Shown here: positions 44,626 to 54,140 of the stretch, in pieces
Layout of the letters: each line of letters opens with the position of its first letter
How positions within the stretch are numbered: position 1 is the first letter of the stretch
Source of the DNA: Shewanella glacialipiscicola
GTDB lineage: Bacteria > Pseudomonadota > Gammaproteobacteria > Enterobacterales > Shewanellaceae
Length of the DNA stretch: 64,000 bases
Direction of reading: 5' to 3'
Assembly: GCF_023283485.1 (NCBI RefSeq)
Contig: NZ_JAKILU010000013.1
Span: 45,538 to 109,537 of the forward strand
Made by a program: the position numbers and the translations under genes
Notes under the pieces: model-generated
What the model saw: the letters and a program-made list of their open reading frames with translations, nothing else
The model's database searches: none
Told to the model about the DNA's origin: nothing

Positions 44626-46419
44626 TCAGGCATGTGTTGGTGCGGGCGACTGGTGATAATAACGTAAATCGTGTTCGGTTCGACGTCCTTGACTAAAGGC
44701 TGAGACGCGCTTTAAATAACCAATAACACGGGTGCCGTAGTCAATGTTTTTTGAACCGCATTGGTGGCAATATTGCTGAGTTTGTTTATCAATATGCTGA
44801 CATTCATTGCAGATAGTAATTTTTACATTGACACAAAAATAATTACACCCTGTACGTGCAGCGACATTATATAAATTAAGATAATTTTTTACTGATAACT
44901 TTTCATCTAAATTTAAATGTAATGCTGAGCCCCCATCTAAGTAGCGGGTCATTTTTTCACCGTGCATAATAAATTTATCAAGATAATTAATGTTAGTGTC
45001 TTCTACCGGATAAAAGTAACTGTTATAGCAACTTCGATTAACAAAGTAGCCTGCCTTTCTATCCCAAGCCGCATTCTTTATACCTAAGTTTTCTGCTGGA
45101 ACAAACTCAGTATTAAATTTGTAGCCAAATTTTTGAGTAGCTTCTCGGTTAGCCTTATAAATAATCTGTAATTGCTGGTCGACAAAGGTCTGGTAATCAT
45201 TATTAGTGTCAGCTACTAGACCTAAAGATTCAGCGGCCTCTACCATGCCATTAATACCAATCGTCATAAATTGTTTATCCAGAGAGATAAAACCCGCGGT
45301 ATAGACTGGCAGCATACCATTGGCTAATTGTTCTTCCATTAGCTTACGATAGGCAATCTGGTATTGATGAACCTTTTCAACCTCGATTTTAAGATCGCGT
45401 TTATCTTGGATTAATCGATTCATATTAATGGTTATAACATTAATTGAACCGGTGGCGACGCCGCCAGCACCTAAGCTGTAGGAGAAGGTGTGATCGCTTA
45501 TTTCATTACGTAAACGACAGCATGAGGCTAAAGAGTCAGCATTTTTGGATTGATAAATAAAAAATGCACCGCCTTCGCTCATATTTTTGGCACAAACATG
45601 GGCAAACTCCGTATCTTTAACTTTATCATCAGCGGTTAACATCGCCGCGGTGATCACTGGAAAGGTTAAAATGGCTTTATTCCGTTCTTGATTAAACCAA
45701 TCTAAGAAAAAAACTTGTAACTGTTTTAAAGAGTGCCAATCTGGCGGGGTAAAGTCAGGAAATACAAATTGCCCAAACATGGCCTCAAAATAATATTGAT
45801 CATAAAGAGAAATATTCCAAAATACACTTTGGTATCCTCTTGCTGCTGCAGGTTGATTTAACGCATACACAACGTGTTGTAGGTGGTTCTCTATTGCGTG
45901 TTTATGCTCGGTGAGATAATCATCTCCAAAATCTTTACGGGCAAAGTAATCGAAATACATTAAAAATTCGACAGTCGCAATTGCGCCAGCAAATTGCGCG
46001 CTGATAGCAAATACTAAATTAACAAAGCTGCCACAAAAAGACTCTAAGTGTTTTGGCGCTTGTGATTCTCCACCTAATTGAGTTAATCCACTGAGTAAAA
46101 ATGGGTACATTGAAATAGAAGCGCAATATGGTTTTAAACTGGTTTCATCATGAACGTAAATTTCATGTTCTATTATTTGTCTCTCGTATTCTTTCGCTAA
46201 ATCTACACCATATAATTCAGTTATTTTTTGTTTTACTAATTCACGATTAATATCAATAAAATAATCTTTCATTAACTCGGTTTCTAAGGTGGCAATGTTT
46301 TTATGGGTTACATTTGCATTCGCATCTAAATGCGAAGCATCAGCGGCATTATTTGATTGTTGATATTGTTTAATAAAAGCTAATTTTTTTTGTAATTGCT
46401 GTGGGTTAAGAGATGGCAT
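44626..46419 (-). CDS. nrdD: anaerobic ribonucleoside-triphosphate reductase
   Basis: A class III (glycyl-radical) ribonucleotide reductase making dNTPs without oxygen. The glycyl radical site TRVIGYLKRV is near the C-terminus, preceded by a four-Cys zinc site (CNEC and CHQC). A catalytic cysteine region is seen in SLASCCRLRN. At 597 residues it is about 110 shorter than E. coli NrdD and I see no N-terminal ATP-cone, so allosteric dATP control may differ. The ATG at 46419 overlaps the nrdG end by 14 bases with GGGAA upstream; a longer start at 46470 would overlap by 65. It is AT-richer than the neighbouring hrpA. Confidence 0.9.
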   Translation of the reverse strand: MPSLNPQQLQKKLAFIKQYQQSNNAADASHLDANANVTHKNIATLETELMKDYFIDINRELVKQKITELYGVDLAKEYERQIIEHEIYVHDETSLKPYCASISMYPFLLSGLTQLGGESQAPKHLESFCGSFVNLVFAISAQFAGAIATVEFLMYFDYFARKDFGDDYLTEHKHAIENHLQHVVYALNQPAAARGYQSVFWNISLYDQYYFEAMFGQFVFPDFTPPDWHSLKQLQVFFLDWFNQERNKAILTFPVITAAMLTADDKVKDTEFAHVCAKNMSEGGAFFIYQSKNADSLASCCRLRNEISDHTFSYSLGAGGVATGSINVITINMNRLIQDKRDLKIEVEKVHQYQIAYRKLMEEQLANGMLPVYTAGFISLDKQFMTIGINGMVEAAESLGLVADTNNDYQTFVDQQLQIIYKANREATQKFGYKFNTEFVPAENLGIKNAAWDRKAGYFVNRSCYNSYFYPVEDTNINYLDKFIMHGEKMTRYLDGGSALHLNLDEKLSVKNYLNLYNVAARTGCNYFCVNVKITICNECQHIDKQTQQYCHQCGSKNIDYGTRVIGYLKRVSAFSQGRRTEHDLRYYHQSPAPTHA

Positions 46420-46885
46420 GCTGATGTTCCCTAAATTTAAAGTTGAGTAGGTTTCCCGTTGCGAGTTCAATAAAGCGTTGATTAGTTTTTTCTTTTTCTA
46501 ATCCTCCTTGATTTGGCCGCCAAGCCCCCGTTTTGAGGTAATCCAATTGTGCAATCAGATGCTGTGATACCTTGGTTTTTCCAGTGTAGAGACAGGTTTT
46601 AAGACCGTATTTTTTTGCCAGTGATAACTTGTCGAGTAATGCAGGGGGATTCCATTCGCCACCAAAAAATAAAACACAACTCACCAGTCCCTGATAACGT
46701 GTTAAATAATGTTGAAAATTATTATTATTTAACTGAATACCCGTTTCTGGATCCCAAGTATCTTGGCTATGACACCCTTGGCAACGTAGTGGGCAACCGG
46801 TGATGGTAAATGCTAACGACACCTCATCAGGAACCTCTTGAAAACAGATCTGTGGCGCAAAGCTATTAAATGCCATAACCACCAT
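46406..46885 (-). CDS. nrdG: anaerobic ribonucleotide reductase activating protein
   Basis: A radical-SAM activase that generates the glycyl radical on NrdD. The SAM-cluster motif C-x3-C-x2-C is GCPLRCQGCHSQDTW near residue 30, followed by the Gly-rich FFGGEW. It has 159 residues, typical for the family. It precedes nrdD in the same transcript with overlapping ends, the reverse of the E. coli order. A perfect FNR box and a suitably spaced -10 lie upstream. Confidence 0.92.
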   Translation of the reverse strand: MVVMAFNSFAPQICFQEVPDEVSLAFTITGCPLRCQGCHSQDTWDPETGIQLNNNNFQHYLTRYQGLVSCVLFFGGEWNPPALLDKLSLAKKYGLKTCLYTGKTKVSQHLIAQLDYLKTGAWRPNQGGLEKEKTNQRFIELATGNLLNFKFREHQHAIS

Positions 46886-46928
46886 ATGTTGTGCCTATTC
46901 AATTATAATTAACTATATATTGTGTTTT

Positions 46929-46972
46929 ATAATATCGGGATAGACAAATAAAAGTTTGATCAAGATCAAACT
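46929..46972 (-). promoter_or_regulatory. class II FNR/EtrA-type promoter of nrdG-nrdD
   Basis: TTGAT-CAAG-ATCAA at 46956-46969 matches all ten FNR positions and sits in a 20-bp perfect palindrome (46953-46972). On the minus strand, TATTAT at 46929-46934 lies 31 bp from the box centre, close to ideal for a site at -41.5. The start codon is about 70 bp from the box. Confidence 0.75.
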
Positions 46973-47034
46973 ATTGAGGATTAATGCGATGAGGTTAATC
47001 TTGGGGGAGTAAAGCAGATAACACGGGTGAATGG

Positions 47035-47083
47035 CTGTAAATAAGTGCTTGTTTAAGCTGTATTAAACTTGGCTTATTTACAG
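47035..47083. repeat. two-tier inverted repeat downstream of the nar operon
   Basis: The outer arms CTGTAAATAAG (47035-47045) and CTTATTTACAG (47073-47083) are perfect 11-mers. The inner arms GTTTAA (47051-47056) and TTAAAC (47063-47068) enclose GCTGTA. It lies about 50 bp past the last nar-operon gene, so it may form the 3' end of that mRNA. Confidence 0.6.
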
Positions 47084-47133
47084 TAGGTTCCAGAGCTTAA
47101 ATAAAAACTGCGGCAGTGTAAATGATGATTAGG

Positions 47134-47520
47134 CTAATTAAGTTTACATTGAGGAATATGAATAATTTTTTGATGGATATGCTGTAACAAACGGTAACTA
47201 TCAGCCAGATCGCAATCAATTTGCTGTTGTTTTTTATAGCCCAATTGGGTGAGCTCTATGTGCCAGGTGGGTACAATTTGTTGTAGCGCCAAACTATTTT
47301 TAACGCAATTGAGCTTACAACCATCAAGTGCCAATATGGGGCGTCCAGATTTCGCCAGTCTGACAATCGATTTTATATTCCCTCCAACGCCCGCGATACA
47401 TGACATTTGCATCACGCCTGAACGATCAAGGGTCAGGGCCACATCATTAGCTAATTGTGCGACATTTGAGCAGCCAGAGCAGGCATAAACCAAGGGTTTA
47501 TTCGTCGATAATTTTGTCAT
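47134..47520 (-). CDS. putative zinc-binding DGC-domain protein
   Basis: A 128-residue protein with four conserved cysteine motifs: YACSGCSNV, MSCIAGVGG and the signature LDGCKLNCVKN that names the DGC family. The spacing suggests metal binding. No signal peptide. It is the last gene after narK in the nar cluster, 77 bp from it. DGC proteins are often found beside anaerobic respiratory genes, but the function is not established. A role in metal or thiol handling during nitrate/NO metabolism is inference. Confidence 0.8.
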   Translation of the reverse strand: MTKLSTNKPLVYACSGCSNVAQLANDVALTLDRSGVMQMSCIAGVGGNIKSIVRLAKSGRPILALDGCKLNCVKNSLALQQIVPTWHIELTQLGYKKQQQIDCDLADSYRLLQHIHQKIIHIPQCKLN

Positions 47521-47597
47521 GTTGGCACCTTTGTAAAAAAGTGAATGTAGATGATAGGCATCCTAAATCGGCATGCCTACCATTGTTTAGCTAACAG

Positions 47598-50261
47598 TTA
47601 GCAAGGGATCTCTGCGTTACGCCTAGCGTAGAACCACCAAGTGATAACCACACAACTGGCGTAAAACAGGATAAACCCATAGAGCGCGGTATCTACCGCT
47701 CCAGTTAAGCTCATTGCGGTGCCATAGGATTTGGGAATAAAAAATCCGCCATAGGCAGCAATGGCAGAAATAAAGCCTAAAACCGCTGCGGACTCTCGGT
47801 TTCCTTCGATTTCGGCTTGTTTTTCCATGCCTTTACCTAATGCTTTTTGCCTCAGGGTTAAAAACATCACTGGCACCATACGGAACGTTGAACCATTACC
47901 AATGCCTGTGGTGATAAAGAGCAAAACAAACATACCGAAGAAGCCACCAAAATTACCCGCAGCACCGTCATGCGGTAAGAAGTACAGCACACCGACAACG
48001 CCCATCGCCATGAAGAAAAAGTTCCATAGCGTCACTTGGGCGCCGCCAAATTTATCGGCTAATTTACCGCCGACAGGTCTGGCTAATGCACCTGCAAGTG
48101 GACCGATAAAGGCAAACTTAACGGGGTCGACATCTGGGAATAACATACCCGATAACAATGGGAAACCTGCGGCAAAACCAATAAAACTGCCAAAAGTTCC
48201 TAAATAAAGCCAGCACATTAGCCAAGTATGATGACGTTTAAAGACGACGGCTTGCTCCTTAAATGAAGATTTAGCATCCGTAATATCATTCATGCCAAAC
48301 CACGCCGCAATGGAGCCAATAATGATAAATGGCACCCAGATAAACGCCGCGTTTTGCAACCACACCGAATGTGTTTCACTGTTTTGCAATACAAGGGTGA
48401 GAGGCTCTCCTTCTAAACCGCCAAACACACTGGCAGATATCACTAAAGGGGCAATTAATTGCATGCCCGATACGCCTAAGTTACCCAGCCCAGCATTAAG
48501 CCCTAGTGCAGTACCTTTTTCAGCTCTAGGGTAGAAAAAGCTGATGTTTGCCATACTCGATGAGAAGTTAGCGCCACCTAAACCACAGAGTAAGGCTAAA
48601 ATCAGCATGATGAGATAGGGTGTTTCGATATTTTGCAGTGCAAAACCCATCCATAAACAAGGGATTAAAAGTGATGCGGTTGATAAGGCTGTCCAACGGC
48701 GACCACCGAAGATGGGGATCATAAAGCCATAGAAAATTCGCAGTGTAGCACCCGATAATGCGGGTAGCGCCGCCAACCAAAACAATTCATTTGGGCTGTA
48801 GTTAAAGCCTAATGTCGGCATTTTAACCACCATAATGCTCCAAATAGACCATACGGCAAACGCAAGGAAGAGGTTGGGTATTGAGATCCATAAATTGCGC
48901 GTGGCAATTTTTTTACCTTTAGTGTCCCAAAAATGTTTATTTTCAGGTTGCCAATCGTTAAGTACAAAGGCGTCGGGTGTGGTCATTTCGGGTAAGTTTT
49001 TTACCGTTTGACCACTGGCCCATTCCATTCTCTCGGCTCGGCGAATTGAATAATGCATCCACATTAATGAGATAGAACTAATAACAAACAACAACATAAA
49101 ACAGCTTTGCCAGATGCCAATAACGTCATTGAGCATCCCAAATGTGACGGGTAATAAGAAGCCGCCAATACCGCCGACCATACTCACAAGGCCGCCCACT
49201 ACGCCGACATTATTCGGGAAATAAGTCGGTATATGCTTAAATACAGCCGCTTTACCTAAAGACATGAAAAAACCTAAGGTAAAAATAAGCAGCACAAAAA
49301 CGGGCAAGGATAGGTGGAAGTTAAATTCAAAAACGTGTTCAACCCCTTTCACGCTGTAGTGGGTTGGGGGATAACTGAGTAAAAAGGTACAAATGGTGCT
49401 GATGCCTAACGTCCAATACATGATGCGACGGGCGCCGTATTTGTCGGACCACAAGCCGCCTAAAATACGAAATAAAGAACCTGGGATAATATAAAACGAG
49501 GTAAGAATACCGGCGGTGACTAATGACACTCCATAAACATCAATAAGGTAGTGGGGTAGCCATAGGGCGAGTGCCACAAAGGCGCCAAACACGAAAAAAT
49601 AATATAAGGCGAAGCGCCAAATACGAATGTCGCTGAGCAAACCTAATTGTTCACTGAATTTGGGCGGTTTGAAATTAGTTAATCGGCGGGGTTCTGTTTT
49701 GGCAAAGACCAAATATGCGGTTGCCGAAATCGCAATGATCAAAGCATAAATTTGTGCGGTTTCTTGCCAACTGAAATACTTTAATAAAAAGGGTGCGCCA
49801 AAGGTTGTTAGCGCAGCACCTACGTTGCCCGCACCAAAAATACCCAGTGCAGTACCTTGTTTTTGTGTTTCAAACCAAGATACGACATAGGTCGCACCGA
49901 CAATAAAGCCACCGCCCGCTAAACCCAGCCCAATACCTGCGACTAATAGCATATCGTAACTATCAGCAAGACTGAGCAGATAGGTCGCAATGGCAGCAAT
50001 GTACATTAACGTACTAAATACAAGGCGCCCACCCCAGCGCTCCGTAAACATACCTAGGGCAATGCGGCTCAACGAGCCGCTTAAAATTGGAATCGCCATT
50101 AATAACGCCATTTGCGTATCGGTTAAGGCTAAATCCGCTTTTATTTTTATCCCTAAAATCGAAAATATCGTCCAAACGGCGAAACAGAGCGTAAAAGCGG
50201 CGGTGGTAAGCCACAATGCGCGGTATTGTCCACTCTTAATGCGTAGCGGTAGACTACTCAT
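47598..50261 (-). CDS. narK: fused nitrate/proton symporter and nitrate/nitrite antiporter (NarK1-NarK2)
   Basis: A double-length major-facilitator transporter, 887 residues and about 24 membrane segments. The first half (to about residue 420) is NarK1-like (nitrate/proton). A hydrophilic linker leads to a second half, from about LNDWQPENKHFWD, that closely follows E. coli NarK (MPIFGGRRWTALSTASLLIP and GANFSSSMANISFFYPRA). Both halves have a nitrate-signature-type glycine-rich stretch (AGNVGAA and LGNLGVSGMQ regions). Similar fusions are known in Paracoccus. The start at 50261 has CGGAG seven bases upstream. It sits after narI and ppiC in the operon. Confidence 0.92.
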   Translation of the reverse strand: MSSLPLRIKSGQYRALWLTTAAFTLCFAVWTIFSILGIKIKADLALTDTQMALLMAIPILSGSLSRIALGMFTERWGGRLVFSTLMYIAAIATYLLSLADSYDMLLVAGIGLGLAGGGFIVGATYVVSWFETQKQGTALGIFGAGNVGAALTTFGAPFLLKYFSWQETAQIYALIIAISATAYLVFAKTEPRRLTNFKPPKFSEQLGLLSDIRIWRFALYYFFVFGAFVALALWLPHYLIDVYGVSLVTAGILTSFYIIPGSLFRILGGLWSDKYGARRIMYWTLGISTICTFLLSYPPTHYSVKGVEHVFEFNFHLSLPVFVLLIFTLGFFMSLGKAAVFKHIPTYFPNNVGVVGGLVSMVGGIGGFLLPVTFGMLNDVIGIWQSCFMLLFVISSISLMWMHYSIRRAERMEWASGQTVKNLPEMTTPDAFVLNDWQPENKHFWDTKGKKIATRNLWISIPNLFLAFAVWSIWSIMVVKMPTLGFNYSPNELFWLAALPALSGATLRIFYGFMIPIFGGRRWTALSTASLLIPCLWMGFALQNIETPYLIMLILALLCGLGGANFSSSMANISFFYPRAEKGTALGLNAGLGNLGVSGMQLIAPLVISASVFGGLEGEPLTLVLQNSETHSVWLQNAAFIWVPFIIIGSIAAWFGMNDITDAKSSFKEQAVVFKRHHTWLMCWLYLGTFGSFIGFAAGFPLLSGMLFPDVDPVKFAFIGPLAGALARPVGGKLADKFGGAQVTLWNFFFMAMGVVGVLYFLPHDGAAGNFGGFFGMFVLLFITTGIGNGSTFRMVPVMFLTLRQKALGKGMEKQAEIEGNRESAAVLGFISAIAAYGGFFIPKSYGTAMSLTGAVDTALYGFILFYASCVVITWWFYARRNAEIPC

Positions 50262-50320
50262 TTGAAAACTCCGACAAATTAGCAAAATGTAACGTTAAAA
50301 AACATCATTTTTTTAATGGG

Positions 50321-51085
50321 TTACTGCAGTAATGGCTCATTATTGGTGTCAAAATCAAAACCTTCTATATGGGCTTCGTCTATTAACACTTGGATATATT
50401 GAGCAATGGCTTTTTGACGCACTTTTTCATTAAGGTATAAGCTAATCCTGTCGCTAACCGCTTCAAATGGGAGAGGGTTACCGGCAATTTTGTGTTTGAT
50501 ATCGACAATATGAAATCCATAACGACTTTCTATCGGGTAGGGTTGCAAGCCTATTTCGGCGGTTAATAGCTGTCGTTCAAATTCCGGCACGGTTTGCCCA
50601 CGGCTGAGCTGACCTAAATTTCCCCCTACGGATTTTGAAGGGCAGGCAGAAAACTCCTGTGCTAAAGCGGCAAAATTGGCTTTTTGATGCAATTGTTCAA
50701 TCAGTTGCTCGGCGATGATTTTGCCCTCTGCTCTGGCTTTTAAATCATCGGGCGCAGCGGCAATCAGGATATGGTTAGCCTCAACCAATGGCGAGGTTGT
50801 AAAGCGGTGTGGGTTTTGTTCAAAATACTGTAAACACTCTTCGGGAGTCGCTTGCGGAATAGGTACTTCAGATTCAATGAGTTGCTCTAAATAATCCTCT
50901 TTATTACAGATCTCATCATTAGGGCGAGATAACGATAATGCTTTTGCACGTTGAAGTAGCAATTCGCCAATGATTAAACTCTGGGCGGCTTCTAACATCG
51001 CTTTACGTTGGGTTGGGGCCGGGAAATACTGCATTTCACTGAGAACTTGCTCTTCGGTAATGCTGGCTTGGTTGACTGTGATCAT
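50321..51085 (-). CDS. PpiC-type (parvulin/NifM-like) peptidyl-prolyl isomerase
   Basis: A 254-residue protein with an N-terminal helical region and a parvulin domain (VEANHILIA to SRYGFHIVDIKHK). No signal peptide, so cytoplasmic. A ppiC gene directly after narI is a known feature of Pseudomonas nar operons. It presumably aids folding or assembly of the nitrate reductase, as NifM does for nitrogenase. The ATG at 51085 has GAGAGCC just upstream; the longer frame from 51121 lacks support. Confidence 0.88.
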   Translation of the reverse strand: MITVNQASITEEQVLSEMQYFPAPTQRKAMLEAAQSLIIGELLLQRAKALSLSRPNDEICNKEDYLEQLIESEVPIPQATPEECLQYFEQNPHRFTTSPLVEANHILIAAAPDDLKARAEGKIIAEQLIEQLHQKANFAALAQEFSACPSKSVGGNLGQLSRGQTVPEFERQLLTAEIGLQPYPIESRYGFHIVDIKHKIAGNPLPFEAVSDRISLYLNEKVRQKAIAQYIQVLIDEAHIEGFDFDTNNEPLLQ

Positions 51086-51157
51086 AATATGGCTCTCTAT
51101 AAAATAAATGCGGGCGAGCAAAGATCCCCTGATAAGCCAATATCAGGGGATTTAGCA

Positions 51158-51847
51158 CTAACGGCTGACTTTACGACGTACTATTTGTGGTGCGCGTGTT
51201 AGGTACTGCAGTGGTGCACTGAGCATGTGAACCAAGCGGCTGAATGGGAATACCACAAACAGCGTCATACCTAGAATGACGTGCAATTTGAAGACGATAT
51301 TTACATCGCTAATGGCTTCAACGGCGGCAACACTATTAAAGGTCATAATGTTTTGTGCCCAAGCCATTAACTTAAGCATTTCAGCGCCATCTAAGTGTCC
51401 ACCAGATACCGGAATAGAAATAAGTCCGAGGATCAGTTGTCCATAGAGCATTAAGAGGATGATGATATCCATCTTTTTGCTAGTGGCACGAACGCGAGGG
51501 TTTGTTAGGCGACGACGGATCAAAATGGTTAATCCCGCAAAGCAAATTACTCCAAATAATCCACCCGCACCCATAGCAAGTAACTGTTTAAACTCGGCAG
51601 TCACGCCCAGCGCGTGCCAAACGGCTAATGGTGTGAGTAACCCCACAAAATGACCGAAGAAAATCCCGATCACCCCAACGTGAAACAATACGCTACCAAT
51701 ATGCAGTTGGCGTTTTTCCAGCATTTGGCTGGAGCTCGCTTTCCACGTGTATTGTTCACGGTCATAGCGGATCCAGCTACCGATAAACATCACCGCCATA
51801 GCGATATAGGGGTAGATGCCAAAGGCAAATATTGAGAAATGGCTCAT
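51158..51847 (-). CDS. narI: respiratory nitrate reductase gamma subunit
   Basis: A membrane di-heme cytochrome b that oxidises quinol and feeds NarGH. Five membrane segments; heme-ligand histidines are visible (GSVLFHVGVIGIFFGHFVG near the N-terminus, KLHVILGMTL and SRLVHMLS near the C-terminus). The ATG at 51847 with AAGGAG seven bases before it gives 229 residues. Confidence 0.96.
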   Translation of the reverse strand: MSHFSIFAFGIYPYIAMAVMFIGSWIRYDREQYTWKASSSQMLEKRQLHIGSVLFHVGVIGIFFGHFVGLLTPLAVWHALGVTAEFKQLLAMGAGGLFGVICFAGLTILIRRRLTNPRVRATSKKMDIIILLMLYGQLILGLISIPVSGGHLDGAEMLKLMAWAQNIMTFNSVAAVEAISDVNIVFKLHVILGMTLFVVFPFSRLVHMLSAPLQYLTRAPQIVRRKVSR

Positions 51848-51858
51848 CAATGGTCTCC

Positions 51859-52581
51859 TTACAACCGTTGGCTATTGCTTTTAGGCTGCAATAGTTCGGT
51901 ATTGAGTGGAATGTGTTGGTCCCGACGCTGTGTTTCACTGGGTTTATTGCTGCTATTACAGCCCGTTTGCGCGTTGTCCATAAAGCTCACCATTTCTTCT
52001 TCCCACACTTTATCGAGCTCTTTGGGGGTGTTGTCGGGTTGTTCGTCAACGATTTGTTCACGTAAATCCTTAAGATCGACATCAACCTTGCTTAAGCTCA
52101 ATAGTGCATGGAGTAAGTTGGCATAATTTGATTGGTGCTTTTCAAGTCTGCATGCCAGTAGCGCTAAAATCGGCGCCACTTCTTCTAATCCATAACGACC
52201 ATTTTCGCTGCCTTGGGTTGACATAAACTCAAGATATAGCGGGATATAATCTGGCAACTCTTTAGCACTAATATCTAGACCTGCTTGGTGATATTGATCT
52301 AAAAGGTTGACCATGGCTTGCCCGCGGTCACGTGATTCACCGTGAACGTGTTCAAATAACAGTAAGGACAAAGAACGTCCTCGCTCGAATAAGCCGTCAT
52401 ATTCGGCTTGCCAGTCCATGGTATCCATCGCAAAACGCTCGGCGATAAACTGCAGTACAAGGGCTTGATGCGCGGCATCAAGTTCAGATCCCGTGACAAT
52501 GGCCTCTAACTCTGCCCGCGCGTCGAGCAGTTCAGCGTGCGGGTAATCGAGTAGTATTGAAATAACACTCAGTACTTTCAT
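51859..52581 (-). CDS. narJ: nitrate reductase molybdenum cofactor assembly chaperone
   Basis: A cytoplasmic chaperone needed for molybdenum cofactor insertion into NarG and for membrane attachment. It begins VLSVISILLDYPHAELLD as in the TorD/NarJ family and is mostly helical with an acidic C-terminal half. Length is 240 residues. It starts 2 bases after the narH stop. Confidence 0.95.
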   Translation of the reverse strand: MKVLSVISILLDYPHAELLDARAELEAIVTGSELDAAHQALVLQFIAERFAMDTMDWQAEYDGLFERGRSLSLLLFEHVHGESRDRGQAMVNLLDQYHQAGLDISAKELPDYIPLYLEFMSTQGSENGRYGLEEVAPILALLACRLEKHQSNYANLLHALLSLSKVDVDLKDLREQIVDEQPDNTPKELDKVWEEEMVSFMDNAQTGCNSSNKPSETQRRDQHIPLNTELLQPKSNSQRL

Positions 52582-52583
52582 GT

Positions 52584-54119
52584 TTACTTCTCCAATGTGA
52601 CAGGAATGACTTGGCGTACGCCGGTCGCTTTGCTGCCAAATAAGTTGACGCCGTTGTTACCATCACCACAGCCATTACCAAAACTAAAGCCGCAACTGCT
52701 TTTCATGTCGTAGGCATTTTCTGCGTAGGCTTTATGGCTCGTTGGCACTACAAATCTGTCTTCGTAGTTAGCAATGGCCATGTAGCGATACATTTCTTCG
52801 ACTTCGACTGCGGTGAGGCCAACTTGCTTTAGCACCTCTAAGTCTTCAACTTTGTCGACCTGTTGTGAGCGTTTATAGGCACGCATCGCAATCATGCGCT
52901 CAAGTGCGCGCTCAACTGGTTTTTCATCGCCAGCAGTTAACAGGTTTGCAAGGTAACGTAGCGGAATACGCAATGATTTCAGATCGGGGATTTCACCGTT
53001 CATGCCGACATGACCTGCTTCTACTGCCGTTTGGATTGGCGATAGTGGCGGCACATACCACACCATAGGTAAGGTGCGATATTCAGGGTGTAAAGGCAGC
53101 GCGACTTTCCAGTCGATTGCCATTTTGTATACCGGTGAGCGCTGGGCTGCAGTGATCCAGTTATCACTGATGCCTTCTTTACGCGCCGCTTCAATTACAG
53201 CCGGATCGTTAGGGTCGAGGAAAACATCGAGCTGTGCTTGATATAGATCTTTTTCATTTGGAGTATTTGCCGCAATTTCAATTTGGTCGGCGTCGTACAG
53301 CAATACGCCCAGATAGCGGATACGGCCTACGCAGGTTTCAGAGCAAACCGTAGGTTGACCCGCTTCAATGCGAGGGAAACAGAAAGTACATTTTTCTGAT
53401 TTACCTGATTTCCAGTTGAAGTAGATTTTTTTGTAAGGGCAGGCAGAAACACACATGCGCCAGCCGCGACATTTATCTTGGTCAATCAGTACGATACCGT
53501 CTTCTTCACGCTTGTAAATCGAGCCTGAAGGGCAAGAGGCAACACATGCTGGGTTTAAGCAGTGCTCACACAGTCGAGGTAAATACATCATGAAGGTTTT
53601 TTCAAATTGACCATAAATGTCTTTTTGAATCACATTATCGAAGTTGATGTCTTTTTTACGCTTTTCGAACTCAGTCCCGAGAATTTCTTCCCAGTTTGGA
53701 CCCCATTCAATTTTCTCCATACGCTGACCTGTGATCAGCGAGCGGGGTCTAGCCACCGGTTGATGTTGGCTATCAGGCGCTGTGTGTAAATACTCGTAGT
53801 CAAAATCAAAGGGTTCGTAGTAGTCGTCAATTTCAGGTAAATCAGGGTTAGCAAAAATTTTTGCCAGCAATCTGATTTTGCCACCGATTTTGAGTTCTAA
53901 CTTACCGGCGTCAGTGCGTTTCCAGCCGCCGTTCCATTTCTTTTGGTTTTCCCATTCTTTTGGAAAGCCAATACCGGGTTTAGTTTCTACGTTATTGAAC
54001 CACGCGTATTCAACGCCTTCGCGTGAGGTCCAAACGTTTTTACACGTGATGGAGCAAGTGTGGCAACCGATGCATTTATCTAAATTTAGCACCATGCCGA
54101 TTTGGGCTCTAACTTTCAT
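52584..54119 (-). CDS. narH: respiratory nitrate reductase beta subunit
   Basis: An iron-sulfur electron-transfer subunit on the cytoplasmic face. Four cluster motifs: CIGCHTCSITCKNVW, CEHCLNPACVASCPSG, CRGWRMCVSACPYKK (the Trp replaces a Cys, as in known NarH, making a [3Fe-4S] cluster) and CTFCFPR. The length is 511 residues. It lies between narG and narJ. Confidence 0.97.
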   Translation of the reverse strand: MKVRAQIGMVLNLDKCIGCHTCSITCKNVWTSREGVEYAWFNNVETKPGIGFPKEWENQKKWNGGWKRTDAGKLELKIGGKIRLLAKIFANPDLPEIDDYYEPFDFDYEYLHTAPDSQHQPVARPRSLITGQRMEKIEWGPNWEEILGTEFEKRKKDINFDNVIQKDIYGQFEKTFMMYLPRLCEHCLNPACVASCPSGSIYKREEDGIVLIDQDKCRGWRMCVSACPYKKIYFNWKSGKSEKCTFCFPRIEAGQPTVCSETCVGRIRYLGVLLYDADQIEIAANTPNEKDLYQAQLDVFLDPNDPAVIEAARKEGISDNWITAAQRSPVYKMAIDWKVALPLHPEYRTLPMVWYVPPLSPIQTAVEAGHVGMNGEIPDLKSLRIPLRYLANLLTAGDEKPVERALERMIAMRAYKRSQQVDKVEDLEVLKQVGLTAVEVEEMYRYMAIANYEDRFVVPTSHKAYAENAYDMKSSCGFSFGNGCGDGNNGVNLFGSKATGVRQVIPVTLEK

Positions 54120-54140
54120 ATTGTATTCCTCGCTCCACGC

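Noticed and set aside
46419..46470. Longer NrdD start overlapping nrdG by 65 bases
   Set aside because: The internal ATG at 46419 has a better Shine-Dalgarno and a normal short overlap.
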